DNA of 64,000 bases, from the NCBI RefSeq assembly GCF_031458255.1, contig NZ_JAVDYC010000001.1, positions 8,108,501 through 8,172,500 on the forward strand, written 5' to 3'. The DNA comes from Catenuloplanes niger (lineage in GTDB: Bacteria; Actinomycetota; Actinomycetes; Mycobacteriales; Micromonosporaceae). Each line of letters starts with the position of its first letter. Within the stretch, counting starts at the first letter, position 1. A model generated the notes under the pieces. That model worked only from the letters and a program-made list of their open reading frames with translations, ran no database searches and was not told the DNA's origin. The position numbers were made by a program, and so were the translations under genes. Positions 41,167-48,954 of the stretch are shown here, piece after piece.

Positions 41167-41736
41167 CCCGTCACCCTATCGCGACCTACCGACAACCAAA
41201 ATCAAGATCATTTCACGGTACGCGAGGCGCCGCGCGACCCGGTCGGCGGAGCACCCCCACGGATCGTCCCGGTCCGGCCGGCAGCGCCGACGTGCCGACG
41301 GCGGAACGAACCGCGGGCACACGGTGCCCCGCCCCGCCCCGCTCCGGCGAAAGCGCGGCCCCGGCGACGACACGCCGGCGGCCCCGCGCGGTGGACGAGC
41401 CGACCCGGCGGCCGGCCGTGGCGGCCCCGCGTGGCGGAACGCGGTTACCCGGCGGCTGGCCGGCTGTGGCGGGCCCGTGTGGCGGAACGCGGTGATCCGG
41501 CGGCCGGCCGTGGTGGCCCCGCGTGGCGGAGGCCCCGATCCCGCGGTCGGCCGCGGTGGCCCGGGCGGCGACGGCGCCGCGTGCCGCCCGGCACCGTCGC
41601 AGGTCGGCGTCGCGCCACCCCCGAACGTGGCGCGCAGCGAACCCACCCGGCCGGCCGCCCGCACGCACCGGCCGGACGCCCGGCCGTTCCGCCGCCCGGT
41701 CGCCGTAGCAGCGTCCGACCTGAACCGGGGTTGAGG
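41167..41736. other. Intergenic region with degenerate tandem repeat, no gene supported
   Basis: 570 bases. Frames here encode only Arg/Pro/Gly-rich repeats without ribosome sites. The first ~50 bases are the GntR promoter. The central part contains the repeat at 41407. Confidence 0.6.
41407..41541. repeat. Three degenerate units of 43-48 bp
   Basis: Units start ggcggcyggccg at 41407, 41451 and 41499. Each contains cgtgtggcgg- or cgcgtggcgg-like cores followed by gcggttaccc, gcggtgatcc or ccccgatcc. Similarity decays after 41541. Confidence 0.6.
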
Positions 41737-42495
41737 TCAAGGGTTGTCGATCGCCTTGATCAGGGCGGCCCGCGCGGCCTCGTCGTCGATCGTCGCGGTG
41801 CCGTCGCCGTCCTGGTCGCCGTACGCGCCGAACTGGGAGTGGTTCATGCCCTCGATCTCGACGAAGGTCGCGCCGGCCGGCAGCAGGTGAGCCGCTTCCC
41901 GGATGTCCTCCGGCGTGCTGAAGCCGTCCCGCGAGCCGCCGATGCTGAGCACCGGGAGCGCCGTGCCGGAGAGGTCGTCGTTGCAGTACGACCCGAGCAG
42001 CAGCAGCCCGGCCACCCGGCCCGGCTCGTTCGCCGCGTACGTGCAGGCCCGGACGCCGCCGAGCGAGTGCCCGCCGACTCCCCACCGGGTCACCTCGGGT
42101 GCGAGCGCGGTGAACTCGGCCAGGTCGCGGCGCTCCAGGATCGCGAACCGCAGCGGCGGACGCACGATGATCACGGTCGAACCGGCCGTGACCAGCGGCG
42201 CGAGCGTCCACGCGTAGGCCTCGGCCTCGACCCGCGCGCCGGGGACGAACACGATCCCGTCACCGGTCGACGCCACGGCCGGTCGCATGATCAGCGCGTC
42301 CCCGGTGTCCTCGACCTCCGCGGCGACCTCGGCGAACCGGGCCGGGTCCGCCCGCAGCGGCGTAGCGAGTCGTGCGCCGGCCACCACGATCGCGACCACG
42401 ACCAGCGCCGCGATCCCGCCGAGCGTCCACCACAGCGCGCGGCGGCGCTTCCGTACCGGTGGCGCCTGGTTCTCCGGTTCTTCCCCAGCGTCCAT
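41737..42495 (-). CDS. Membrane-anchored alpha/beta hydrolase with EF-hand-like loop
   Basis: 252 residues from the ATG at 42495; a GTG at 42540 is a longer option. One N-terminal membrane helix (ALWWTLGGIAALVVVAIVVA, about 20-40) follows a basic VRKRRR stop, so the enzyme faces outside. The PF12695-type hydrolase has nucleophile Ser144 in VGGHSLGG, an Asp in GGSRDGFS and His219 in GMNHSQFG. Right after the His lies DQDGDGTATIDD (227-238), matching the D-x-D-G-D-G-x-x-x-x-x-D spacing of an EF-hand loop. Substrate unknown. The gene is 60 bases downstream of the rhodanese gene on the same strand. Confidence 0.85.
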   Translation of the reverse strand: MDAGEEPENQAPPVRKRRRALWWTLGGIAALVVVAIVVAGARLATPLRADPARFAEVAAEVEDTGDALIMRPAVASTGDGIVFVPGARVEAEAYAWTLAPLVTAGSTVIIVRPPLRFAILERRDLAEFTALAPEVTRWGVGGHSLGGVRACTYAANEPGRVAGLLLLGSYCNDDLSGTALPVLSIGGSRDGFSTPEDIREAAHLLPAGATFVEIEGMNHSQFGAYGDQDGDGTATIDDEAARAALIKAIDNP

Positions 42496-42555
42496 GATCA
42501 ACCCGTCCTCGCCCGGGGCCGCCCGCGACGCGCCGCCCACCGGAGGAAGATCATG

Positions 42556-42966
42556 TCATTCGCGCACGTCCGCCGGCCCGGTAGCCGTCGGCAACCCGGC
42601 CGTGATCCACGCCTCCACGCCGCCCTCCAGGTCGGTGGCCCGGTGCAGGCCGATCGCCCGCAGGCTCGCCGCCGCCAGACTCGAGCTGTAACCCTGCCGG
42701 CACACCACCACGATCGGCACGTCGTAACCGGTCGCCTCCGGGATCCGGCTCGCCGACGCCGGATCGAGCCGCCACTCCAGCACGGTCCGGTCGATGACGA
42801 TCGCACCCGGCAGGTCACCCTGCCGTGCCCGCTGCCGGTCCGTCCGCGTGTCGATCAGCAGCGCACCCGCCGCCACCGCCCCGGGTACCTCCCGCGCCGC
42901 CAGCCGCCGCATCCCGTGCCGGGCCCGCGCCAGCAGCTCGTCCACCCCACCGACCACCGTCGTCAT
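42556..42966 (-). CDS. Rhodanese-like sulfurtransferase
   Basis: 136 residues from the ATG at 42966 (a longer start at 42999 is possible). A single rhodanese domain has LLIDTRTDRQRARQGDLPGAI, the active-site loop VVVCRQGYSS with persulphide Cys89, and TDLEGGVEAWITAGLP. It could carry sulphur or detoxify cyanide; the CRQGYSS loop is the common single-domain type. It is divergent from the HIT gene by 62 bases and probably co-transcribed with the hydrolase downstream. Confidence 0.9.
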   Translation of the reverse strand: MTTVVGGVDELLARARHGMRRLAAREVPGAVAAGALLIDTRTDRQRARQGDLPGAIVIDRTVLEWRLDPASASRIPEATGYDVPIVVVCRQGYSSSLAAASLRAIGLHRATDLEGGVEAWITAGLPTATGPADVRE

Positions 42967-43028
42967 CCCACGATCATGCCCGGCGTCCGCGCACGTCACC
43001 CGCCGGGGCGCGCACTACCGTGTCGGCA

Positions 43029-43496
43029 ATGGACTGCTACACCTGCCGGCACAATCGGGCGGCCGGCACGCTGCCGCCGCGTGAGCTGATCGTCGCGGAC
43101 CGGCACTGGCGGGTCGCCCACGCCTTCGACTCGGCACTGCCCGGCTGGCTGGTCCTCGTCCCGCTCCGGCACGTCGAGGCGATCGCCGACCTGACCGACG
43201 CGGAAGCGGCCGGCCTCGGTGTCTGGCAGGTGCGGCTGTCCCGGGCGCTGCGCGCCGTGACCGGCTGCGCGAAGACCTATCTGGTGCAGTTCGCCGAGCG
43301 GGAAGGCTTCGCCCACGTGCACTTCCACGTGGTCCCGCGCATGCCCGACCTCCCGGCGGACCGCCGCGGCCCGGGTGTCTTCGGCTATCTCGGCACGCCC
43401 GATAACGACCGGGTCGCCCCACCGGCCCAGGACGCTCTCGCCGCGGCCCTGCGCACCCACCTGACACCGGCACCCGTCGACGACGGCCCGGCCTGA
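43029..43496 (+). CDS. HIT family nucleotide-binding protein
   Basis: 155 residues from the ATG at 43029. The histidine triad is HVHFHVVPR with His96, His98 and His100, where the middle or last His forms the nucleotidyl intermediate. GWLVLVPLRHVEAIADL is the usual second HIT strand-helix. A CYTC pair at residues 3-6 could bind zinc, as in some HIT hydrolases. Family members hydrolyse Ap4A or AMP-linked substrates. The gene ends facing the DUF4142 gene across a 17-bp repeat. Confidence 0.92.
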   Translation: MDCYTCRHNRAAGTLPPRELIVADRHWRVAHAFDSALPGWLVLVPLRHVEAIADLTDAEAAGLGVWQVRLSRALRAVTGCAKTYLVQFAEREGFAHVHFHVVPRMPDLPADRRGPGVFGYLGTPDNDRVAPPAQDALAAALRTHLTPAPVDDGPA

Positions 43497-43556
43497 CGGG
43501 ACAGCCGGCGACCCGCGAGGCCCGGCGCACGCGGAATATCGTTCCGCGCGCCGTAG

Positions 43557-43607
43557 CCCGGCCGGCCGGAAGCGCCGGCCGGCCGGAAGCGCCGGCCGGC
43601 CGGGAAC
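43557..43607. repeat. Three 17-bp tandem units at a convergent junction
   Basis: Units at 43557, 43574 and 43591 have the form gccggccggccggaagc, with small changes at the ends. GGCCGGCC inside each unit is self-complementary. As at 4494, the array sits between two convergent gene ends. Confidence 0.8.
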
Positions 43608-43620
43608 GGGCGGCGGTCGG

Positions 43621-44406
43621 TCAGAAGCGGGAGCGGCGGCGGGACGTGCGGCGCGACGACGTGCCCACGGTGCGCCAGGCGAGGAACGCGCCGCCGGCCA
43701 CCACCACCGCGATCAGCCCGAGGACCAGGTTCTGGTTCGACTGGATGGTCTGGGTCTCGGCGACCTCGTCGAGCGCCCGGCTGCTGGCCTTCGACGGCGA
43801 CGCCGCCGGGTTCGGCGCGGTGGGCAGCGCCTCGAAGTCGACCAGGTCGCTGGACTCCAGCAACGTCAGGTGGGTGGCCACGAACTGGTTGGCCTGCTGC
43901 GCCAGCCGCCGCACGGTGTCGTTGCGGGTGCTGGCCCGGATCGTCGCGATCGCCGGGAAGATCTTGCCGTGGGCCGCGCGGAGCCGGTCGATGTAGATCT
44001 GGTCGAACTCCTCGCCCTCGGCCTCCTCCATCTCGTCGAGCCAGCCCTGCTGGTCCTTGTTCGGCTTGTTCGGCAGCTTGATGTCGAGCTTCTCGGCGGC
44101 GTCCCGGGCGAGCTGGTCCAGCACCTCGTGCTGTTCCGCGATGTCCTTGCCGATCTCGCGGATCCGCAAGTTCTCGGACTTCTCCTGCGCCATCTCGCCG
44201 GCCGGGATCTCCCACAGCCCGGCCAGCCGCACCTTGACCACCAGGTCGATGTCCGCGTCGGTGACCTCACCGGTGGCGGTGTCCGGGATCAGTTCACCGG
44301 GCGGCACCGGGACGCCGGGTTCCGCGGCCTGGGCCGCCGCCGACTGCATGAGCACCAGACCGGCCGACACGATCAACGAGCCCGACACACGTCGCCACCA
44401 CAACAC
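43621..44406 (-). CDS. DUF4142 exported protein with C-terminal membrane helix
   Basis: 261 residues from the GTG at 44406, which has AGGAGG at 4 bases. The signal peptide (about 1-27) ends near AAAQAAEP. The DUF4142 ferritin-like helical domain (45-185) begins at VTDADIDLVVKVRLAGLWEI and contains IAEQHEVLDQLARDAAEKL and FVATHLTLLESSDLVDF. A Ser/Pro linker, a membrane helix near 225-245 (NLVLGLIAVVVAGGAFLAW) and an SRRTSRRRSRF tail follow. The family is widespread and uncharacterised; two exported helices with His may bind metal. Divergent from the oxidoreductase gene. Confidence 0.85.
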   Translation of the reverse strand: MLWWRRVSGSLIVSAGLVLMQSAAAQAAEPGVPVPPGELIPDTATGEVTDADIDLVVKVRLAGLWEIPAGEMAQEKSENLRIREIGKDIAEQHEVLDQLARDAAEKLDIKLPNKPNKDQQGWLDEMEEAEGEEFDQIYIDRLRAAHGKIFPAIATIRASTRNDTVRRLAQQANQFVATHLTLLESSDLVDFEALPTAPNPAASPSKASSRALDEVAETQTIQSNQNLVLGLIAVVVAGGAFLAWRTVGTSSRRTSRRRSRF

Positions 44407-44549
44407 GGGTCCTCCTCGACACCGACACACCGACACACCGAACTGCACCGCACACCGACACACCCTGGTGGCGATGAGTACGCACAGAATCCGCACAGGG
44501 ATCAACGTCGGTGCGAAAAACAAGAGGCCTAAGGCCCTAAGGTCGATGC

Positions 44550-45458
44550 GTGCGGAAGATCCTGCAGCGGACGCTCGGCGGTCCCGAGGTGCTGGAGTGG
44601 GTGGCGGCGGACCGGCCGGAGCCGGGGCCGGCCGAGATCCAGGTCGAGGTGCGGGCGGCCGGCGTGAACCCGGTCGACTGGAAGGTGCGGGCCGGCGGCG
44701 GCTACCTGGGCACGCCGCCGTTCACGGTGGGCTGGGAGGCGGCCGGGGTCGTCACCGCGGTCGGACCGGGCGTCACCCGGTTCGTACCCGGTGATGAGGT
44801 TTTCGGGCTTTTCCGGTTCCCGAAGGAGGCGGGCGCGTACGCGGAGTACGTCACCGGCCCGGCCCGGCACTTCGCGCACCGGCCGCGGGCGATGACCATG
44901 ACCGAGGCGGGTGGCCTGGCGCTGGCCGGACTGACCGCGTGGCAGGTGCTGGTCGACACCGCCCGGGTGCGGGCCGGCCAGCGCGTCCTGATCCCGGCCG
45001 CGGCCGGTGGTTTCGGTCACCTGGCCGTGCAGATCGCCAAGGCCCGCGGCGCGCACGTGATCGGGACGTCGAGGGCGGACAAGCACGCACTGGTACGCGA
45101 GTTCGGCGCGGACGAGGTGATCGACTACCGCGACACGGACGTCGGCGACGTGGTGCGTGACGTCGACCTGGCGATCGGCGTCGTGGCCGGTCAGGTGTCG
45201 TCGCTGGTCAGGACGCTGCGGCCGGGCGGGATGCTGCTGACGCTGAACGGTGCGGACACCGCGGCGTCGGTCGCCGCGGGTGGCCGGTTCCTGCTGGCCG
45301 AGCCGGACCGGGCCGGCCTCGAGGAGCTGGCGGAACTGGTCGACGAGGGCCTGCTGCGGGTGCACGTCGACCGGGTGCTGCCGCTGTCCGAGGCGGCTGA
45401 GGCGCACCGGGCCGGGGAGGCCGGCCGTACCGTGGGAAAGATCGTTCTGGTGCCGTGA
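44550..45458 (+). CDS. Quinone-oxidoreductase-like NADP-dependent dehydrogenase (MDR, zinc-free)
   Basis: 302 residues from the GTG at 44550. MDR fold: an N-terminal GroES-like domain (AAGVNPVDWKVRAGGG, VGWEAAGVVTAVGPGV) and a Rossmann domain with AAAGGFGHLAVQIAKARGA (around 150-168). Zinc-binding Cys and His residues of alcohol dehydrogenases are missing, so it belongs with NADPH:quinone reductases. IGTSRADKH supplies an NADP-type pocket. It reduces quinones or enals with NADPH; the exact substrate is unknown. SDR gene follows 51 bases downstream. Confidence 0.9.
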   Translation: MRKILQRTLGGPEVLEWVAADRPEPGPAEIQVEVRAAGVNPVDWKVRAGGGYLGTPPFTVGWEAAGVVTAVGPGVTRFVPGDEVFGLFRFPKEAGAYAEYVTGPARHFAHRPRAMTMTEAGGLALAGLTAWQVLVDTARVRAGQRVLIPAAAGGFGHLAVQIAKARGAHVIGTSRADKHALVREFGADEVIDYRDTDVGDVVRDVDLAIGVVAGQVSSLVRTLRPGGMLLTLNGADTAASVAAGGRFLLAEPDRAGLEELAELVDEGLLRVHVDRVLPLSEAAEAHRAGEAGRTVGKIVLVP

Positions 45459-45509
45459 GGGGTCACTGGATTGGGGCCGGGGCGGGTCCGGCCAGTACAG
45501 TTCCCGGAC

Positions 45510-46901
45510 GTGAGTGGAGCAGGTCTGGATCCGGAACGGCTGGCGGTGTGCCTGGAGGTCCTCGCGGAGGCTGAGGCGCTGCCGCCGGAGCACCCGGACG
45601 CGGTGGCGGTGCGGCGGGCGACCGCCGGGCTGTTCAAGACGGTCAAGCTGGCGCGGCGCAAGGAGCGGCGGGACGCGGTGCTGGCCGCGGACCGGGCGGT
45701 GACCGAGGCGACCGCGACCGGCGCGCCCGGCCGGATCGACGACGAGACCGCGGGGCTGCCGCTGCAGAGCCGGACGCAGGGGCGCACCGCGGGCGTCCTG
45801 AAGCAGCCGCGCGGCTGTTACGTGTGCAAGCAGCGGTACACGCAGGTCGACTCGTGGTACCACCAGCTCTGCCCGACGTGCGCCGAGCTCAACCACAGCC
45901 GGCGGGACGCGCGCACCGACCTGACCGGCCGGAACGCGCTGCTCACCGGCGGGCGCGCCAAGATCGGCATGTACATCGCGCTGCGCCTGCTGCGGGACGG
46001 CGCGCACACCACGATCACCACCCGGTTCCCGCACGACGCGGTGCGGCGCTTCGCCGCGATGCCGGACAGCGGCGACTGGCTGCACCGGCTGCGCATCGTC
46101 GGCATCGACCTGCGGGACCCGGCCCAGGTGGTCGCGCTGGCCGACTCGGTCGCGGCCCGCGGGCCGCTCGACATCCTGATCAACAACGCGGCCCAGACGG
46201 TACGGCGTCCGCCCGGTAGCTACGCGGCGATCACGGCGGCGGAGGCCGAGCCGCTGCCCGCGGGCCCGCTGCCGGAGATGGAGTTCCTCGGCGGGCGGTC
46301 CCCGGCCGGCGAGCTGACCGGCGGCGTGCCGACCGTCAGCGCGCACAACGTGACCGCGCTCGCGCTGACCGCCGGGTCCACGCTGATCGACGCGGGCGGC
46401 CTGGTGCCGGACACCGCGCCGACGAACAGCTGGAGCGACCGGGTGCACGAGGTGCCGGCGATGGAGCTGCTCGAAGTGCAGCTGTGCAACGTGACGGCGC
46501 CGTTCATCCTGGTCAGCCGCCTGCGTGAGGCGATGACCCGATCCAAGCACCCACGCCGGTACGTGGTGAACGTCTCCGCGATGGAGGGCGTGTTCACCCG
46601 CGGCTACAAGGGCGCCGGCCACCCGCACACGAACATGGCGAAGGCCTCGCTGAACATGCTGACCCGCACCAGCGCGGACGACCTGTTCACCGACGGCATC
46701 CTGATGACCAGCGTGGACACCGGCTGGATCACGGACGAGCGGCCGCACCCGACGAAGCTGCGGCTGCACGAGGAGGGCTTTCACGCGCCGCTCGACCTGG
46801 TGGACGGCGCGGCGCGCGTCTACGACCCGATCGTGCGCGGCGAGCTGGGCGAGGACGTGTACGGGTGTTTTCTGAAGGACTACGCTCCCGCTGCGTGGTA
46901 G
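45510..46901 (+). CDS. SDR-fold oxidoreductase with N-terminal zinc ribbon and no catalytic Tyr
   Basis: 463 residues from the GTG at 45510. Residues 1-100 are helical. A zinc ribbon is formed by Cys103/Cys106 (GCYVCKQRY) and Cys121/Cys124 (LCPTCAEL). The SDR Rossmann domain starts at LLTGGRAKIGMYIAL (145-159), and DILINNAAQT is near 221-230. The catalytic region reads VVNVSAMEG (Ser356) then HPHTNMAKASLN, where Lys378 is present but the usual Tyr four residues before it is Thr374. An insert of ~60 residues lies between the NNAA motif and the Ser. Enzymatic chemistry may therefore differ or be lost. Confidence 0.85.
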   Translation: MSGAGLDPERLAVCLEVLAEAEALPPEHPDAVAVRRATAGLFKTVKLARRKERRDAVLAADRAVTEATATGAPGRIDDETAGLPLQSRTQGRTAGVLKQPRGCYVCKQRYTQVDSWYHQLCPTCAELNHSRRDARTDLTGRNALLTGGRAKIGMYIALRLLRDGAHTTITTRFPHDAVRRFAAMPDSGDWLHRLRIVGIDLRDPAQVVALADSVAARGPLDILINNAAQTVRRPPGSYAAITAAEAEPLPAGPLPEMEFLGGRSPAGELTGGVPTVSAHNVTALALTAGSTLIDAGGLVPDTAPTNSWSDRVHEVPAMELLEVQLCNVTAPFILVSRLREAMTRSKHPRRYVVNVSAMEGVFTRGYKGAGHPHTNMAKASLNMLTRTSADDLFTDGILMTSVDTGWITDERPHPTKLRLHEEGFHAPLDLVDGAARVYDPIVRGELGEDVYGCFLKDYAPAAW

Positions 46902-47051
46902 CCGGGGTGGCCGCGGATATTCTGATATGTCCGGCTCGGCGCGGATCGACCCGCCCGCGCCACCCGGCCGGTGCGTCCGCCGGCCCGGAGTGATCGTCGC
47001 CGTCCCGGCCCGACTCGAACGGCGTGCTGACAGGGATGGGAGGTGACGGCG

Positions 47052-47897
47052 ATGGTGGCGACGCTGCAACCGGGTGATCACGTGTGCTGGACGATCGGCA
47101 CCGACGACGAGCAGCTGCGCGTGACCGCGCGGTGCGTCGCCGACGGCCTCGCCCGCCGGCACCGGATCGTGTACCTCACGCACAGCCTGTTACCGCAGGC
47201 CGTGGCCGCCGGCCTGGACGCGCGCGGGGTGCCGGTCGCCGAGGCCGTCGCGGCCGGCCAGCTGCGGATCACCTCGTCGTCCGGCGGCTACCTGGCGACC
47301 GGCCGGTTCGACGCGGCCGCGATGCCCGCCGTCTGGGCGGCCGAGCAGGCGGTGACCCGGGCCGCGGGCTGGGCCGGGCTCCGCGCGATCGGTGACATGG
47401 CGTGGGCCGCGTCCCGCCTTCCCGGATCCGAGGACCTCGCCGGGTACGAGGCGGGCGTCAACCGGGTCTTCGCCGAGGGATACGCGATGGCGCTCTGCCT
47501 GTACGACCGGCGCCTGTTCACCGCCGCGGAACTCGCGCCGATCATGGCGGCGCACCCGTGCACCAAGGGTCCCGGGGCCGACGAGGCCGAGTGGGAGCCG
47601 GCCCTGCGCATGCGGATCTCGGCCACGCCACCGCGGTTGACGCTGCGCGGCGAGATCGACGCGTCCAACCGGCACGCGGTCGCGGCGATGCTGGACACGC
47701 TGGCCGAGGACGCCGCGGCCGCCGGGACCGCGGCGGAGGTCGACCTGTCCGAGGCCGCGGTCTACGACGTCGCCACGATCACCCGGCTGGTCCGGGACGG
47801 GCGGCGCACGTACCGGCTCGTCGGCGAGTCGCCGCAGCTCACCAAGCTGATCAGGCTGCTGGCCGTGCGCTCGCCCTACGCCGGGGGACCGGCATGA
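47052..47897 (+). CDS. MEDS-domain sensory protein with C-terminal STAS domain
   Basis: 281 residues from the ATG at 47052, which has GGGAGG 8 bases upstream; a GTG at 47043 is too close to that site. The MEDS (DcmR-like) domain covers about 5-175, with GDHVCWTIGTDDEQLRV, YLTHSLLP and FAEGYAMALCLYDRRLF. A STAS (anti-sigma-factor antagonist) domain covers 185-278: PPRLTLRGEIDASNRHAVAAML and EVDLSEAAVYDVATITRLV. The phosphorylatable Ser or Thr of classic STAS proteins is replaced by AAVYD. The stop overlaps the next start (ATGA). Probably part of a partner-switching sigma regulation module. Confidence 0.87.
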   Translation: MVATLQPGDHVCWTIGTDDEQLRVTARCVADGLARRHRIVYLTHSLLPQAVAAGLDARGVPVAEAVAAGQLRITSSSGGYLATGRFDAAAMPAVWAAEQAVTRAAGWAGLRAIGDMAWAASRLPGSEDLAGYEAGVNRVFAEGYAMALCLYDRRLFTAAELAPIMAAHPCTKGPGADEAEWEPALRMRISATPPRLTLRGEIDASNRHAVAAMLDTLAEDAAAAGTAAEVDLSEAAVYDVATITRLVRDGRRTYRLVGESPQLTKLIRLLAVRSPYAGGPA

Positions 47898-48820
47898 CCG
47901 GGACCGGGCTGTGCCACGAGGCACTCCTCTACGACAGCGACACCGCCTACTGCGACGCGGTCCTGCCGTTCCTCCGCGACGGCCTGGCCGACGGCGACGC
48001 GCTCGTCGCCGCGGTGCGCACGGACCACACGGCGCTGCTGCGCGACGCACTCGGTGCGGACGCGGCGCAGGTCATGTTCATCGACCGGGAGGAGTGGTAC
48101 CGGCGGCCCGCCGTCACCATCGCCGGCTGGCGCGGCCTGCTCGCGCAGGCCCAGGCCCGCGGCCACGGGCGGGCCCGGATCGTCGGCGAGGTTGTGTTCG
48201 GCGGCGTCGACAGACACCGCTCCTGGACGCGGTACGAGTCGGCGGTCAACGCGCTGTTCGCGGACGCCCCCGCGTGGATCGTCTGCCCGTACGACACCCG
48301 CGTGCTGCCCGACCAGGTCGTCGCGGACGCCCACCGTACCCATCCGGTGGTCCGCGACCCCGACCGCCGGGACAGCACCGGCTACCGCCCACCCGCCGCG
48401 CTGCTGCCCGAACTGCCCGAGGACCCGCCACCGGTCACCGGCCCACCCGCCGCCGACCTGGTCCTGCGCGACGTCTCCGAGCTGGGCGCGATCCGGCGCA
48501 CCGTGCGCGCGGTCGCGTCCGGCTGGCCCGACGACCCGCTCGACGACCTGCTGCTGGTCGCCACCGAGATCGCCATCAACGGCCTCCGCCACGGCTCCGG
48601 CCAACGCCACCTGCGCCTCTGGCGCGCGGACGACACCATCGTCTGCGAGGTCTCCGACGACGGCCCCGGCCCACCGGACCCCCTGGTCGGCTACGGCCCA
48701 CCACCGGACGACAGCCTGGGCGGCCGCGGCCTCTGGCTGGTCCGCCAACTCTGCGACGCCATGGCCATCTCCACCACCGCCGGCCGCACCCACGTCCGCG
48801 TCGCGATGACCGCCACCTGA
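47894..48820 (+). CDS. RsbA-type regulator: MEDS domain plus HATPase (anti-sigma kinase) domain
   Basis: 308 residues. Its N-terminal half is a second MEDS domain (CHEALLYDSDTAYCDAVLPFL, IVGEVVFGG, ALFADAPAWIVCPYDTRVLP). The C-terminal half (about 195-308) is an RsbW/SpoIIAB-like HATPase with LLVATEIAINGLRHGSGQRHLRL (N-box), VSDDGPGPPDP (G1) and LGGRGLWLVRQLCDAMAI (G2). This arrangement is the RsbA family, a direct sensor-anti-sigma kinase. It is translationally coupled to the MEDS-STAS protein, a likely partner. No sigma-B-like gene is adjacent. Confidence 0.9.
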   Translation: MTGTGLCHEALLYDSDTAYCDAVLPFLRDGLADGDALVAAVRTDHTALLRDALGADAAQVMFIDREEWYRRPAVTIAGWRGLLAQAQARGHGRARIVGEVVFGGVDRHRSWTRYESAVNALFADAPAWIVCPYDTRVLPDQVVADAHRTHPVVRDPDRRDSTGYRPPAALLPELPEDPPPVTGPPAADLVLRDVSELGAIRRTVRAVASGWPDDPLDDLLLVATEIAINGLRHGSGQRHLRLWRADDTIVCEVSDDGPGPPDPLVGYGPPPDDSLGGRGLWLVRQLCDAMAISTTAGRTHVRVAMTAT

Positions 48821-48954
48821 CCCGCCGTCACGGACGTCCTGAATGCGGTCCTGTCCCGCCGGATCAGGTTCCCGATCTTCCCGACGCCTCCGTGGCGCTC
48901 TTGGGGCGGCCCTGCGGGTTTGACGTGTGGTGAGCAGGGCGGCAGGCTGGCCGG

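Noticed and set aside
41176-41664. Pro/Arg-rich minus-strand protein in the gap after GntR
   Set aside because: The frame arises from a degenerate repeat, has no ribosome site and no recognisable domain.
40309-43089. A 926-codon plus-strand frame over several genes
   Set aside because: It is antisense to GntR, hydrolase and rhodanese genes with clear motifs, and its composition is of shadow type.
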